Source: Variovorax sp. PBL-H6 (GTDB lineage: Bacteria > Pseudomonadota > Gammaproteobacteria > Burkholderiales > Burkholderiaceae_C). Taken from it: 64,000 nt of DNA. Within the stretch, counting starts at the first letter, position 1; each line of letters opens with the position of its first letter. Both the position numbers and the translations under genes were made by a program. Shown here in pieces: positions 42,237 to 49,490 of the stretch. The notes under the pieces are model-generated. The model was not told where the DNA came from. It ran no database searches and worked only from the letters and a program-made list of their open reading frames with translations. The stretch covers positions 372,001-436,000 of the forward strand of contig NZ_LR594660.1 of NCBI RefSeq assembly GCF_901827155.1. Reading direction: 5' to 3'.

Positions 42237-42662
42237 TTACGCCGGTTCGAGCTCGCGTTCGCGGAACGCAACGCCGGAAATGGCCATGTCGAGGCCCTTC
42301 CTGAGCTTCTCGCAGAGGTCGTCGTAGCCGTGCGCCACGTAGGTGGCCTTGCGGAAATGGTGGGGGTTCACGTTGCCGCCAAAGATAGCCGGGCTCAGCG
42401 TGTCATCCGATTCGAGGTCCATGTGCCAGGAGAGCACGTAGACGTCCGGTTGGCTGGAGTAGCCGTTGAAGTAGACGGTCACCTGCAGGCCGCGAGGCGT
42501 GTCGATTTCAACGTGAATTCCACGCGGGCCGGGGTACTCGCCGCCTTCGCGCCGGGTGGAGGTTGCGCCGCAGTCGCGAACGAGTTTTTCAACGCCTTTT
42601 GCCATCAGCTCGCGGTCGCCTTTGCGGAGCACGGTGAGCCCGAGCGTCTTGGTCTTCTTCAT
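42237..42662 (-). CDS. Hypothetical protein, 141 aa
   Basis: MKKTKTLGLTVLRKGDRELM and onward. N-terminal helix, then beta strands (GIHVEIDTPRGLQVTVYFN, SQPDVYVLSWHMDLESD) and a helical end. CTACACG lies 37 bases upstream of ATG at 42662, with AGGAC at the right distance. Family unknown. Convergent with the end of the biosynthetic operon. Confidence 0.7.
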   Translation of the reverse strand: MKKTKTLGLTVLRKGDRELMAKGVEKLVRDCGATSTRREGGEYPGPRGIHVEIDTPRGLQVTVYFNGYSSQPDVYVLSWHMDLESDDTLSPAIFGGNVNPHHFRKATYVAHGYDDLCEKLRKGLDMAISGVAFRERELEPA

Positions 42663-42677
42663 GTGAGTGTCCTGTGT

Positions 42678-42699
42678 GAAGTGGTCCTCCCTCGTGTAG
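42678..42699 (-). promoter_or_regulatory. CTACACG leader element (minus strand)
   Basis: On the minus strand CTACACGAGGGAGGACCAC begins 37 bases before the ATG at 42662. Confidence 0.55.
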
Positions 42700-42955
42700 G
42701 AACGGACCTGGCACCAAGGGGCGAGGCACGCGCCCCGCTAAAATGAAAGCCGCGCTCGACGGGCGGCAGGTTCATCCTGTTGCGACGCTGGCAGCAGGCG
42801 ACGACTCGCCAAAATATGGGCTTGAGACCGCGACGACCCACGCCGCGTGCGCGAGCTCTTGGCTGCCAATAGCGTTCCGCGCCCTAGCGCTCTGACTTGG
42901 TCGCGTCGCCTATATGCTGAACCAACGAAACGTCGAGTTTAAAAGCCTCAGCTGC

Positions 42956-42984
42956 TTGCTGCGCTTGTGGCGATGTGCTATACT
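42956..42984 (+). promoter_or_regulatory. Sigma70-type promoter of the tmRNA gene
   Basis: TTGCTG (42956-42961), 17-base spacer, TATACT (42979-42984). It predicts a transcript start near 42991, just upstream of the tRNA-like T arm of the permuted tmRNA. Confidence 0.7.
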
Positions 42985-43188
42985 GACGACATCGTTGTAT
43001 ATCCTCTGAATCGGAAACGTGTCTAAATGGGGTTCGATTCCCCACACTTCCACCAAGAAACGCTTTAGATGAGGCGTTTGTTGATGGGGGTGACCTGGAT
43101 TCGAAGACGGGCGGAAGTGCAGGCGGCAACGCGGGTTGGGACTACCCGGCAAGGCTTAGGTCTTGTAGAACAGAACGACATGACAATT

Positions 43189-43221
43189 GCCAATGAAAGC
43201 AATTTCCGCCTCGCTGCTTAA
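43189..43221 (+). other. tmRNA proteolysis-tag reading frame
   Basis: GCC AAT GAA AGC AAT TTC CGC CTC GCT GCT TAA: Ala-Asn-Glu-Ser-Asn-Phe-Arg-Leu-Ala-Ala, stop. The AN start and LAA end are the hallmarks of SsrA tags; the middle ESNFR differs from the usual beta-proteobacterial DERF types. Confidence 0.85.
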
Positions 43222-43288
43222 GCAGGCCGGGGTCTAAAGGCACCCTGTAACCTAAGCCTTTGTGAGCCGCAGCAATGCGGCTTGCCGG

Positions 43289-43321
43289 CGCCTCGATGTA
43301 CTCACGTGCATCGGGGCGTTT
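43289..43321 (+). terminator. Terminator of the tmRNA transcript
   Basis: CGCCTCGATG and CATCGGGGCG arms (one G-U pair) around TACTCACGTG, then TTT. It ends 48 bases before the smpB start. Confidence 0.85.
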
Positions 43322-43368
43322 GACCCTCTGGCGCGCTCACGCGCCGCCCTCCTCTCAAGGATTCCATC

Positions 43369-43869
43369 GTGACTGCACCAAACCCCGCACAAAGCGGACC
43401 TCGACAGCGCGAAACTCGGACGGTCGTGGACAACCGCCAGGCGCGACACCTCTACTTCATCGAAGACACCTTCGAAGCCGGCCTCATGCTGCGCGGCTGG
43501 GAGGTCAAGGCCATCCTGGCCGGCCAGGCCACGTTCAATGGCGGCTCCGCCTTCATCCGCCTCAAGGACGGAGAGGCCTTCGTCGAGTCGCTCACCATCA
43601 CCCCCCTGGCACAAGCACGCAAGGGTCTGCTGGAAGAGCTGGAACCCACCCGCCCTCGGCAGCTGTTGCTCAACAAGGCTGAGCTGCGCAAGCTCGAGCG
43701 CCGCGTGGACGAGCGCGGCTACACCGTTGTGCCGCTCGCCCTGACGTACACACGCAAGCTGAAGCTGAACATCGGCTTGGCCAAGGGCAAGAAGCTGCAC
43801 GACAAGCGCGATACGGTTCGTCAACGTGACCAACAGCGTGACCTCGCACGCGAGCTGAAGGCGGCATAG
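43369..43869 (+). CDS. smpB: SsrA-binding protein SmpB
   Basis: 166 residues, GTG start behind AAGGA. Family marks are clear: TVVDNRQARHLYFIEDTFEA then GLMLRGWEVKAIL (20-55), the ALTYTRKLKLNIGLAKGKKL barrel end and the basic tail KKLHDKRDTVRQRDQQRD. SmpB binds the tRNA-like part of tmRNA and the tail enters the empty mRNA channel of a stalled ribosome. It is complete and adjacent to its RNA partner; the pair forms a full rescue module. A separate promoter after the tmRNA terminator is likely. Confidence 0.97.
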   Translation: MTAPNPAQSGPRQRETRTVVDNRQARHLYFIEDTFEAGLMLRGWEVKAILAGQATFNGGSAFIRLKDGEAFVESLTITPLAQARKGLLEELEPTRPRQLLLNKAELRKLERRVDERGYTVVPLALTYTRKLKLNIGLAKGKKLHDKRDTVRQRDQQRDLARELKAA

Positions 43870-43960
43870 CCGAAAACGGAACGCGGGAGATAGGGCCAAC
43901 GGCTTTGCGAGCCCGGGGGCCCTCTGGTACACAAGCGCGCACGGGAGCGAGATTGGCTGG

Positions 43961-43981
43961 CTATACGCAGGAGGACAACCA
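43961..43981 (+). promoter_or_regulatory. CTATACG leader element
   Basis: CTATACGCAGGAGGACAACC begins 35 bases before the ATG at 43996. Confidence 0.5.
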
Positions 43982-43995
43982 ACCCGCTCCCAACT

Positions 43996-44229
43996 ATGTG
44001 CCAACCATCTGCTCTGCCTACCCGGACCATCGCAATCGCGTCGGCCGTTGCTGCCTGCGCCGTCGCAGGTTCGTGCGCCAAGACCTGTTCCACTCCGCCT
44101 GCAGACTGCTCCGCGAAACCTGGCGGCCTGACTTCTCGCGCAGAGTCGCCGCAAGCTGCGCCTGAAGAAGTCGCGCCAGACGGACGCCCGTCCGGTGACC
44201 AAGTCGACGGCGCGGACCCCCAGAGCTAG
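43996..44229 (+). CDS. Small exported lipoprotein-like protein, 77 aa
   Basis: MCQPSALPTRTIAIASAVAA then CAVAGSCAKTCS gives a hydrophobic N-terminus with a possible lipobox (AGSC) and cysteines. The rest is Pro/Asp/Gly-rich and looks disordered. The AGGAGG ribosome site sits about 22 bases before ATG, farther than usual, so the start is uncertain. A terminator follows at 44247. Function unknown. Confidence 0.45.
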   Translation: MCQPSALPTRTIAIASAVAACAVAGSCAKTCSTPPADCSAKPGGLTSRAESPQAAPEEVAPDGRPSGDQVDGADPQS

Positions 44230-44246
44230 TCCCTCCCCTCCCTCGA

Positions 44247-44272
44247 GACCCGCCTTGTGCGGGTCTTTCTTC
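44247..44272 (+). terminator. Rho-independent terminator
   Basis: GACCCGC and GCGGGTC arms with CTTGT loop, then TTTCTT. Confidence 0.85.
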
Positions 44273-44447
44273 CCTGCGCCAGAACCCTGGACGCGGGCGC
44301 AGCCACAAGGGGTCCGTTGGCGGAAATCCGTCGGATGGGGAAGGCGAAGCCGCTTCCTGCTGACCAGGCTTGTGAGCAGAGGCCTTCGGGTTCTAAGAGC
44401 GCAGCACACTCACTTCGCCACGCGGGGTGGCGGCACGGGGGCTGGTT

Positions 44448-44468
44448 CTACACGAGGTAGGTCAACTC
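44448..44468 (+). promoter_or_regulatory. CTACACG leader element
   Basis: CTACACGAGGTAGGTCAAC begins 36 bases before the ATG at 44484; a TTATAGGAG box lies between them. Confidence 0.5.
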
Positions 44469-44483
44469 TTATAGGAGCCATCC

Positions 44484-45149
44484 ATGGCACTCTCTTCTCG
44501 TTCCAATCTGCTCTTCGAGGTCGCTGGCGTCGTTCGCGAGGCCTACAAGCTTCTTGATAACAAGCAAGGCAACAACGGTCGCGCGATTCGCCGGTTCATC
44601 CGACGGCACGGCGGCTGCGTCAACGGACAAATCGTCTTTGTGCAATCTTTCTGCTTCGAAGACGGCTACTCTCCTGAGCAACTCGCGGCCGTCGAGCGCT
44701 ACGCCGAAACAATCGACGAGCTGAATGCGACGTTTTTCCCCGCGGACGTCGTGATTCAGAAAGTCGGCTGCGCCCGTGACGACGACTTCGGTTCGGTCGC
44801 GAACGTGTACATCGTGCAGCTGGACATTGACACTGCCTCAGTGCGTGAGATGCGCCACCTGGTGCATCTGGTGCTGGTCCTCAACGACACGCTCCAAGAG
44901 TTCGCAGTGTCTCGCAACGCCACGGCGTTGTTCGACTACCCAGACTACGTGTACCGAGGGCTGGGCTGCGATTGTGCCTCGGCGACATGGGCTGTCGAGG
45001 GAAAGGACAAGCAAGGCAGCAGCGGTGTGCTCGAGTGGTGCATCGATGAAGTCGACGCTCTAGAGCGTCTCGCTCTGATGCAGGCCCACCCGCATCGCTT
45101 CCCCGAGCTGAGCGTGGCGAGTCCAGCAATGCTGGGCATAACTGCCTGA
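44484..45149 (+). CDS. Hypothetical protein, 221 aa
   Basis: MALSSRSNLLFEVAGVVREA and onward. The middle (QLAAVERYAETIDELNATFF, VYIVQLDIDTASVREMRHLV) alternates helices and strands. AGGAGCC precedes ATG. The C-terminal segment CDCASATWAVEG then VLEWCIDEVDALERL ends with a helix. No family recognised. Perfect terminator at 45170. Confidence 0.7.
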   Translation: MALSSRSNLLFEVAGVVREAYKLLDNKQGNNGRAIRRFIRRHGGCVNGQIVFVQSFCFEDGYSPEQLAAVERYAETIDELNATFFPADVVIQKVGCARDDDFGSVANVYIVQLDIDTASVREMRHLVHLVLVLNDTLQEFAVSRNATALFDYPDYVYRGLGCDCASATWAVEGKDKQGSSGVLEWCIDEVDALERLALMQAHPHRFPELSVASPAMLGITA

Positions 45150-45168
45150 GCGGATATCCGCTGATTCC

Positions 45169-45201
45169 CGCCTGGAGCTAACACTCCAGGCGGTTCTTTT
45201 T
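45169..45201 (+). terminator. Rho-independent terminator
   Basis: CGCCTGGAG and CTCCAGGCG arms with CTAACA loop, then GTTCTTTTT. Confidence 0.9.
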
Positions 45202-45383
45202 GCCCCTCGGCGGTGCCCGGTAAGAAAGAGCGTGGCTCCTCGGCGAAGCCCTGATGTCCTGGCCGAAGCGGCCACGGCTGCGCTGTTGTGGAATCTACAG
45301 CGGCTGCTGTGCAATGTACAACGGTCGGAGATGAGCTTGACGGCAGATGGCTACACCCATCAGGCCAACCGACATTTCATCTC

Positions 45384-46085
45384 ATGCAAACCTTGACTTC
45401 AGCACACCCGTCCTTCCGCTACCTCTGGAGCAGCAACAGGTCGGATACCTCCACGCCCAAGTACCTTGCCGCCAGAAACGTCCTGGTCGGAGAGGCTCCG
45501 CCGTCACTCGTTGGCAACTGGGCAAACGGGCGCGCCGCACGGCTCGTCCAGAAGCTCGGCTTGAGCAAGGTCAGCGAGTTCGAACTGGAGGACCTCGGCG
45601 AAACCAACAGCCTTGTCATCCGCAACCTCTTGCGTTCGGTGCTCCAACCAGTCCTCGGCGAGCGCAGCATCCGTTACCTGTCAACAGACTACGGGGCTAT
45701 CGTCGGCGGCGGCTTGCCCTACCACCACGACATGCCCTACTCGAACGGTATCTTCGGCGCCTGGTGCATCGAAGGACCGCCCGAGCGGACGGTGCGTTTT
45801 GGCGAGATGGACATCGAGGTGCCATTTAAGCCAGGCACCGTGGTTGTGTTCGACCCGGCACAGCCACATGCGTTGCTCAACGGCAAGCGCCAGTTCGAAG
45901 AAACGGACTACGCACCAACCGACCTTGTCGGCATGGTGGGGTTCGTGGCCCTGAGGACGCCAAAGGCTTGTGCCGCTCTCGGCATCGAGGCCTACGGACC
46001 CAAGAAGCACAAGGGCATCCGCACCACCCCGAACCAGTTCGAGGCGTGCCCCCGCACGGGACGTATCCCTGGGCTGGCACGTTAA
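45384..46085 (+). CDS. Dioxygenase/cupin-like protein, 233 aa
   Basis: Starts MQTLTSAHPSFRYLWSSNRS; the ribosome site is weak and a start at 45288 is possible. A jelly-roll metal site is suggested: YHHDMPYSNGIFGAWCIEGP (about residues 118-137) then TVVVFDPAQPHALLNGKRQF, a HxD...H pattern with a basic residue after. This fits the 2OG-Fe(II) oxygenase/cupin barrel, but sequence match is thin. The longer N-terminal part (KLGLSKVSEFELEDLGE) is helical. Terminator follows. Function unknown. Confidence 0.55.
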   Translation: MQTLTSAHPSFRYLWSSNRSDTSTPKYLAARNVLVGEAPPSLVGNWANGRAARLVQKLGLSKVSEFELEDLGETNSLVIRNLLRSVLQPVLGERSIRYLSTDYGAIVGGGLPYHHDMPYSNGIFGAWCIEGPPERTVRFGEMDIEVPFKPGTVVVFDPAQPHALLNGKRQFEETDYAPTDLVGMVGFVALRTPKACAALGIEAYGPKKHKGIRTTPNQFEACPRTGRIPGLAR

Positions 46086-46097
46086 AAACTACTTCTG

Positions 46098-46130
46098 AAG
46101 ACCGCCCTCGCCGGCGGTCTTTTTTTTCCT
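46098..46130 (+). terminator. Rho-independent terminator
   Basis: AGACCGCC and GGCGGTCT arms followed by an eight-T run. Confidence 0.9.
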
Positions 46131-46156
46131 TGTGCCGTTGACCCGACCGGCGAAGA

Positions 46157-46183
46157 GAAAGCCCCGTCCAAATGGACGGGGCT
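46157..46183 (-). terminator. Rho-independent terminator
   Basis: GCCCCGTCC and GGACGGGGC arms with AAAT loop; the minus strand continues TTTCTC. It ends the gene at 46210. Confidence 0.75.
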
Positions 46184-46209
46184 GGTGAAATCAGAGATGC
46201 GCGGTGAGC

Positions 46210-46563
46210 CTAGGCGGAAACCAGGCCTTCGGCGACAGCGTCGACGTGGGCACTGCGCCAGGCGATGTCTTCGCTCGGGTAGCTGTAGTTCGACTGCCAC
46301 TGGGCGTCGCCGAGGCGCATCCAGGTGTAGCCGTTGGCGCCGAGCTGCACTCGGTAGCCTTGAACACTGAGCGCCTCGTGGCTGAAGTCGTCTGGAACCA
46401 GGGCGATGTTGACTTGCTCCAGAACGTAGGCGGAGAACCGGTCCATGGCTTCGGGGTCCTGGTGGAGAAAAGCCAGTGCGACCTGGCCCTGCAGCTCGGC
46501 GGACCAGTTGTTGTCAGTTGCGAGCTCGCTGAAGAGGCGCTGAGATTTGGTAGGTGTTGGCAT
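46210..46563 (-). CDS. Hypothetical protein, 117 aa
   Basis: MPTPTKSQRLFSELATDNNW and onward, helical first half (LQGQVALAFLHQDPEAMDRF) and a beta second half (VQGYRVQLGANGYTWMRLGD). AGGAGCG precedes ATG at 46563, with CTAGACGG 38 bases upstream. No family recognised. Confidence 0.65.
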   Translation of the reverse strand: MPTPTKSQRLFSELATDNNWSAELQGQVALAFLHQDPEAMDRFSAYVLEQVNIALVPDDFSHEALSVQGYRVQLGANGYTWMRLGDAQWQSNYSYPSEDIAWRSAHVDAVAEGLVSA

Positions 46564-46579
46564 GTCGCTCCTGTTGCGT

Positions 46580-46601
46580 GGTGAGGTCCTAAGCCGTCTA
46601 G
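46580..46601 (-). promoter_or_regulatory. CTAGACG leader variant (minus strand)
   Basis: On the minus strand CTAGACGGCTTAGGACC begins 38 bases before the ATG at 46563. Confidence 0.4.
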
Positions 46602-46680
46602 CGAATCCCGTGGACGGCCAGGACGCGGCCTACTTTCGCGCGTTCGGGTTGCCGGTTCGTTGGTCGGTCCCACTGGGCAA

Positions 46681-46705
46681 GAAAGCGCAATGAAATCAAC
46701 GGCTT
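46681..46705 (+). repeat. 25-base direct repeat, copy 1
   Basis: GAAAGCGCAATGAAATCAA(C)GGCTT, identical at 24 of 25 bases to the copy at 59734-59758, 13 kb away in the same orientation. Both copies are intergenic. Confidence 0.7.
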
Positions 46706-46768
46706 GATGCCGACTGGAGCCTCGCCCGTGCCGCCAAACCTTCCGGTTCGTTTGCCGTTCGCTGTGCG

Positions 46769-47074
46769 CTACTCGACGACGGCGCAGACCTTGCCGAGAA
46801 CGCGTTCTCGGGCCGTCCAGCCGTTCTCGTGCCCATGGGCATTGGCAATGAGCACCTGCCCGTCCCGCACGGCGCCGATGAAATGCAGGTAGTCGGCCCC
46901 GCGTACACGCGCGAGCACGATGTCCCCAACGCCAGGCGCGCTGCCCGCTAGGATGGGCTCGAGGGTGACGAGCTGGCCACTTCGCATGTGGGGCCGCATC
47001 GAGTGGCCGCGCGGCCGGAAAGATACGACCTCGCCTGCTCGAAGCTTCTCGATGTAAGGCGCGGCCCAGCCCAT
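46769..47074 (-). CDS. LexA/S24-like peptidase-fold protein, nucleophile Ser but no clear Lys
   Basis: 101 residues with no N-terminal DNA-binding domain. FRPRGHSMRPHMRSGQLVTL and GVGDIVLARVRGADYLHFIG match the catalytic strand and second strand of S24/S26 peptidases, with Ser in GHSM. The usual catalytic Lys position (in xKRL/HKI-type segments) holds YLHFIG, so cleavage activity is doubtful. Such short proteins may be anti-repressor or signal-peptidase-like remnants. Function uncertain. Confidence 0.65.
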   Translation of the reverse strand: MGWAAPYIEKLRAGEVVSFRPRGHSMRPHMRSGQLVTLEPILAGSAPGVGDIVLARVRGADYLHFIGAVRDGQVLIANAHGHENGWTARERVLGKVCAVVE

Positions 47075-47373
47075 GGTGCTATCGGGCGGGCGGCGGCGTC
47101 ACCGCCACAACCCGCAACGCGATGTCGGCAACATTAAATAGGGCTGCAGCCCACCGCAGGCTACCTATACGGGTTCTAGGCCACCTTGCGCCCATCTCTC
47201 CGCGCCCACAACGGGTCGCCTCACCGGCGGGAGAAGACAAGGCGTTGCTTCGGCAACGAACTTTCGAACCACGTTTCCTAAGGCTTGCGCCAAAGGACGT
47301 CGAAGGACAAAGCGGAAATCAGGTCTCTTCGGAGACTTTCGGCGCCCCAGGCGCAAATCCAAAGGAAATCGCA
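47075..47373. other. Intergenic region, about 300 bases
   Basis: Between divergent genes. It holds a CTATACGGGTTCTAGG box (47164) of the recurrent type, over 200 bases from the start at 47374. No convincing gene was seen. Confidence 0.45.
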
Positions 47374-48336
47374 ATGACGACAGACAACCAACAAGTGACC
47401 CAAGTGGTCCAGGCAATCAAGCGCGCGCTCGACGTGGACCATGGCATCAAGGTGCCCCATGCAGCGCTGCGCGCCAGCTACCTGAAGGCGCAGGGCAAGC
47501 ACCCGCACGCTTTCGCCAAGTCGCAGAAGAGCGAGGCATCGCAACAGGCTCCGGCGGCACCGGTCACCACGAAGTGGGCGACGCGGACGCTGTACCTGGT
47601 CGAGGACGACATCGGATGCCTCGAACGACTTGCACTGGACGAGGCCGGCGAATATCAGCTGCCCAACAGCTTCGACTTCGCGCCGAGCGCTGAACTCGTC
47701 TCCCAGAAGGCCCGCATTCCTCGCATCCAGAAGTACGGCATCCCCGTGTACCTCCAGGAGCCCGAAGTGTTCTACCGCAACCGCTTCCTCCTGAGCCAAG
47801 CCAAGGCCTACTCCGCTGAGACGGTCGATACGCGCGACGACTCTGGCGACACCTGTGAGCTCGGCGTGCGGATGCCAGATGTGGAATGGCACCGCTTGGT
47901 GCTGGCGGTTATCGACGATAACCCAGGGCTCTGGGACACCATCGCCGAATGGGTGGGGCAACACTACGGAGCGAAGATGCAGGCGATGTCGCGTGCTCAT
48001 CAGGCTGACTGGTGCATGCGGTTCATCCAGCAGGGCGTCGAGTCGGAAACAACCGCCGCGGAAGGCAAGGCCACTTCGGCCTGGGTCACCCTCAGCTGGG
48101 TCTATCCAGACGAAGACGGCGACTCGGTCGAAGCGGCCGTGAACCTCTCCACCGGCTTGGTAAAGGCCATCGGCGAGGTGCCAGCCGACGTAGGAAGCGC
48201 CACAGTCCGAGTTCGCATCGAAAGCGAGCTTCTTGACTCCGAATGGCTTGAGGTGCGCCAGGTGAAGGCCAACGACGTGACGGCTTGGCAGGTACTTGAC
48301 GACGACCTCGAGGAGCTTCGAGGGAACCTTGGCTGA
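47374..48336 (+). CDS. Hypothetical protein with GSAL-like N-terminus, 320 aa
   Basis: MTTDNQQVTQVVQAIKRALD then GIKVPHAALRASYLKAQGKH matches the short helical module also seen at 4664. A Gln/Ala-rich linker follows. The rest is acidic alpha/beta (TLYLVEDDIGCLERLALDEA, WVTLSWVYPDEDGDSVEAAV). AAAGGAAAT precedes ATG at 47374; the frame back to 47122 lacks a start signal. Terminator at 48391. Unknown role. Confidence 0.65.
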   Translation: MTTDNQQVTQVVQAIKRALDVDHGIKVPHAALRASYLKAQGKHPHAFAKSQKSEASQQAPAAPVTTKWATRTLYLVEDDIGCLERLALDEAGEYQLPNSFDFAPSAELVSQKARIPRIQKYGIPVYLQEPEVFYRNRFLLSQAKAYSAETVDTRDDSGDTCELGVRMPDVEWHRLVLAVIDDNPGLWDTIAEWVGQHYGAKMQAMSRAHQADWCMRFIQQGVESETTAAEGKATSAWVTLSWVYPDEDGDSVEAAVNLSTGLVKAIGEVPADVGSATVRVRIESELLDSEWLEVRQVKANDVTAWQVLDDDLEELRGNLG

Positions 48337-48390
48337 AGCCGACCTTTCGGCCTCAGGCCTAAAGCTCTGAGACCCTGACAATCTTCTTTC

Positions 48391-48425
48391 GAGCCCGCAT
48401 TCTTCGGAACGCGGGCTCCTCTTTT
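48391..48425 (+). terminator. Rho-independent terminator
   Basis: AGCCCGC and GCGGGCT arms, then CCTCTTTT. Confidence 0.75.
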
Positions 48426-48446
48426 GGCCAGGCGTTGCCGGCCCTC

Positions 48447-48477
48447 CAAAAAAGAAGCCCCCGAAGGGGCCTTTTTC
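48447..48477 (-). terminator. Rho-independent terminator (A/T tracts on both sides)
   Basis: GCCCC and GGGGC arms around CGAA with A-runs left and T-runs right. It ends the small gene at 48498 and may act both ways. Confidence 0.65.
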
Positions 48478-48497
48478 TGCTGGCGGCGAGCTCGCGC

Positions 48498-48722
48498 CTA
48501 CCGTCGAAGCGCGGCTGCCGCTTGTCCGGAGAGCGTGAGAAGCGACCGCACCTCGTACCCGTCTCGAAAGACGATGTCGATTTGCCCGGCAACGGGCTCG
48601 GTTGACCTCGCCGCGGCGTACTTGTTTTCAGGCGTTTTGTAGACGACGACTACGCAGCGCGCTGTCTTGCTGAAATTGCGAGCCACGCCTGTCGCCTGCC
48701 TGCGGGTGGGGTAGATATTCAT
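48498..48722 (-). CDS. Small basic hypothetical protein, 74 aa
   Basis: MNIYPTRRQATGVARNFSKT then CVVVVYKTPENKYAAARS and a hydrophobic C-terminal part (YEVRSLLTLSGQAAAALRR). GGAGG precedes ATG at 48722. Convergent with 47374 and divergent from 48902. The strand-helix pattern looks compact and soluble. Unknown family. Confidence 0.6.
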   Translation of the reverse strand: MNIYPTRRQATGVARNFSKTARCVVVVYKTPENKYAAARSTEPVAGQIDIVFRDGYEVRSLLTLSGQAAAALRR

Positions 48723-48859
48723 GGTGCACCTCCGACTTATAAGCGAATGGTAACCCGAACGTACTCATTCGCATGGCCAGGCGCCCTAAAAGAAGCGGGT
48801 CGCGTGCACTTTACACAACGCACCTGGTCTGCGCTTAAGACCTTCGCGCCGTCAGAGGG

Positions 48860-48880
48860 CTATACCGAATAGTCCAACTG
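48860..48880 (+). promoter_or_regulatory. CTATACC leader variant
   Basis: CTATACCGAATAGTCCAAC begins 42 bases before the GTG at 48902. Confidence 0.4.
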
Positions 48881-48901
48881 CGCACAGCGAACAGGAGAAC
48901 C

Positions 48902-49156
48902 GTGCCTGGCTTCATTCGCTTCAGCCTCCCCGCCTCGCTCTGCAAGGGCGCCATAGCACCTGGTAGCTTCGTCCGCGACCTAGCGGCCGCCGCCGGCGTC
49001 AAGCTCATCTTCGGAGACCACCACGGAGACGACTATCTTGTGCTTCCGGACGAAGAGAGCGAGCAAAACGCCATCAAGGAACTCCTCGGCGGAAGCAACA
49101 GGTACTGGGAAGCCGTAGAGGCGTTGCCTCACCACCTTCGGTATCACATCGCCTAG
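48902..49156 (+). CDS. Small hypothetical protein, 84 aa
   Basis: GTG start behind ACAGGAGAA. MPGFIRFSLPASLCKGAIAP then FVRDLAAAAGVKLIFGDHHG and YLVLPDEESEQNAIKELLGG, an alpha/beta layout. A perfect terminator follows. No family recognised. Confidence 0.65.
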   Translation: MPGFIRFSLPASLCKGAIAPGSFVRDLAAAAGVKLIFGDHHGDDYLVLPDEESEQNAIKELLGGSNRYWEAVEALPHHLRYHIA

Positions 49157-49167
49157 CCTGATTTCAC

Positions 49168-49196
49168 AACGCCCCGGTTACCTCGGGGCGTTTTCA
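49168..49196 (+). terminator. Rho-independent terminator
   Basis: CGCCCCG and CGGGGCG arms with GTTACCT loop, then TTTTCATT. Confidence 0.85.
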
Positions 49197-49490
49197 TTGA
49201 GACCCCAGGCCGGCGACGCAGCTGCCAGCAAGGACGCAGCGCTCTTGGAACGACGTCCCACGCCCCGCGTGCCGTGTGGGGAGGAGGGCGCGCCTTCCGC
49301 TGTCGCCAACACCGAGATTCTTGGCATCGGCCCGTGTTCTGCAGCCCCTTCGCGGCAGGTGCGCACACGCCTAAACCCGACACTTTCTACCTATACGCTA
49401 ATAAAACGTGGCTCTTCACTACAGGTCTTGACCGCCACCAGAGTGCCTCCCGCGCCTTGGGGCGACTTGAGTACAGGACACAAGACCTCA
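49197..49490. other. Intergenic region, about 290 bases
   Basis: Leader region of the GGDEF-EAL gene. It contains CTATACGC (49391-49398), a relative of the recurrent leader, 100 bases before the start. The frame through it is an N-terminal extension that is not believed. Confidence 0.45.

Larger units (their letters stand above)
42991..43321 (+). ncRNA. ssrA: Circularly permuted (two-piece) tmRNA
   Basis: Acceptor piece first: T arm TGGGGTTCGATTCCCCA (43028-43044), 3' acceptor strand CACTTCC (43045-43051) and encoded ACCA to 43055. An intervening hairpin follows (about 43057-43079), then the coding piece: GGGGGTG (43086-43092), which pairs with CACTTCC and gives a G3-U70 pair (43088 with 43049), the alanine signal; then GACCTGGATTCGA. 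The tag frame GCC to TAA (43189-43221) reads ANESNFRLAA. The order acceptor piece before coding piece is that of two-piece tmRNAs (some alpha-, beta- and cyanobacteria). End of the coding piece is approximate. smpB follows 48 bases after the terminator. Confidence 0.9.

Noticed and set aside
42991..43055. A tRNA 3' half (T arm and CCA)
   Set aside because: It has no anticodon arm, and its acceptor strand pairs with GGGGGTG 30 bases downstream, so it is the acceptor piece of the tmRNA.
47278..48381. A 367-residue leftward frame
   Set aside because: It is the shadow of the gene at 47374; composition and start do not support it.
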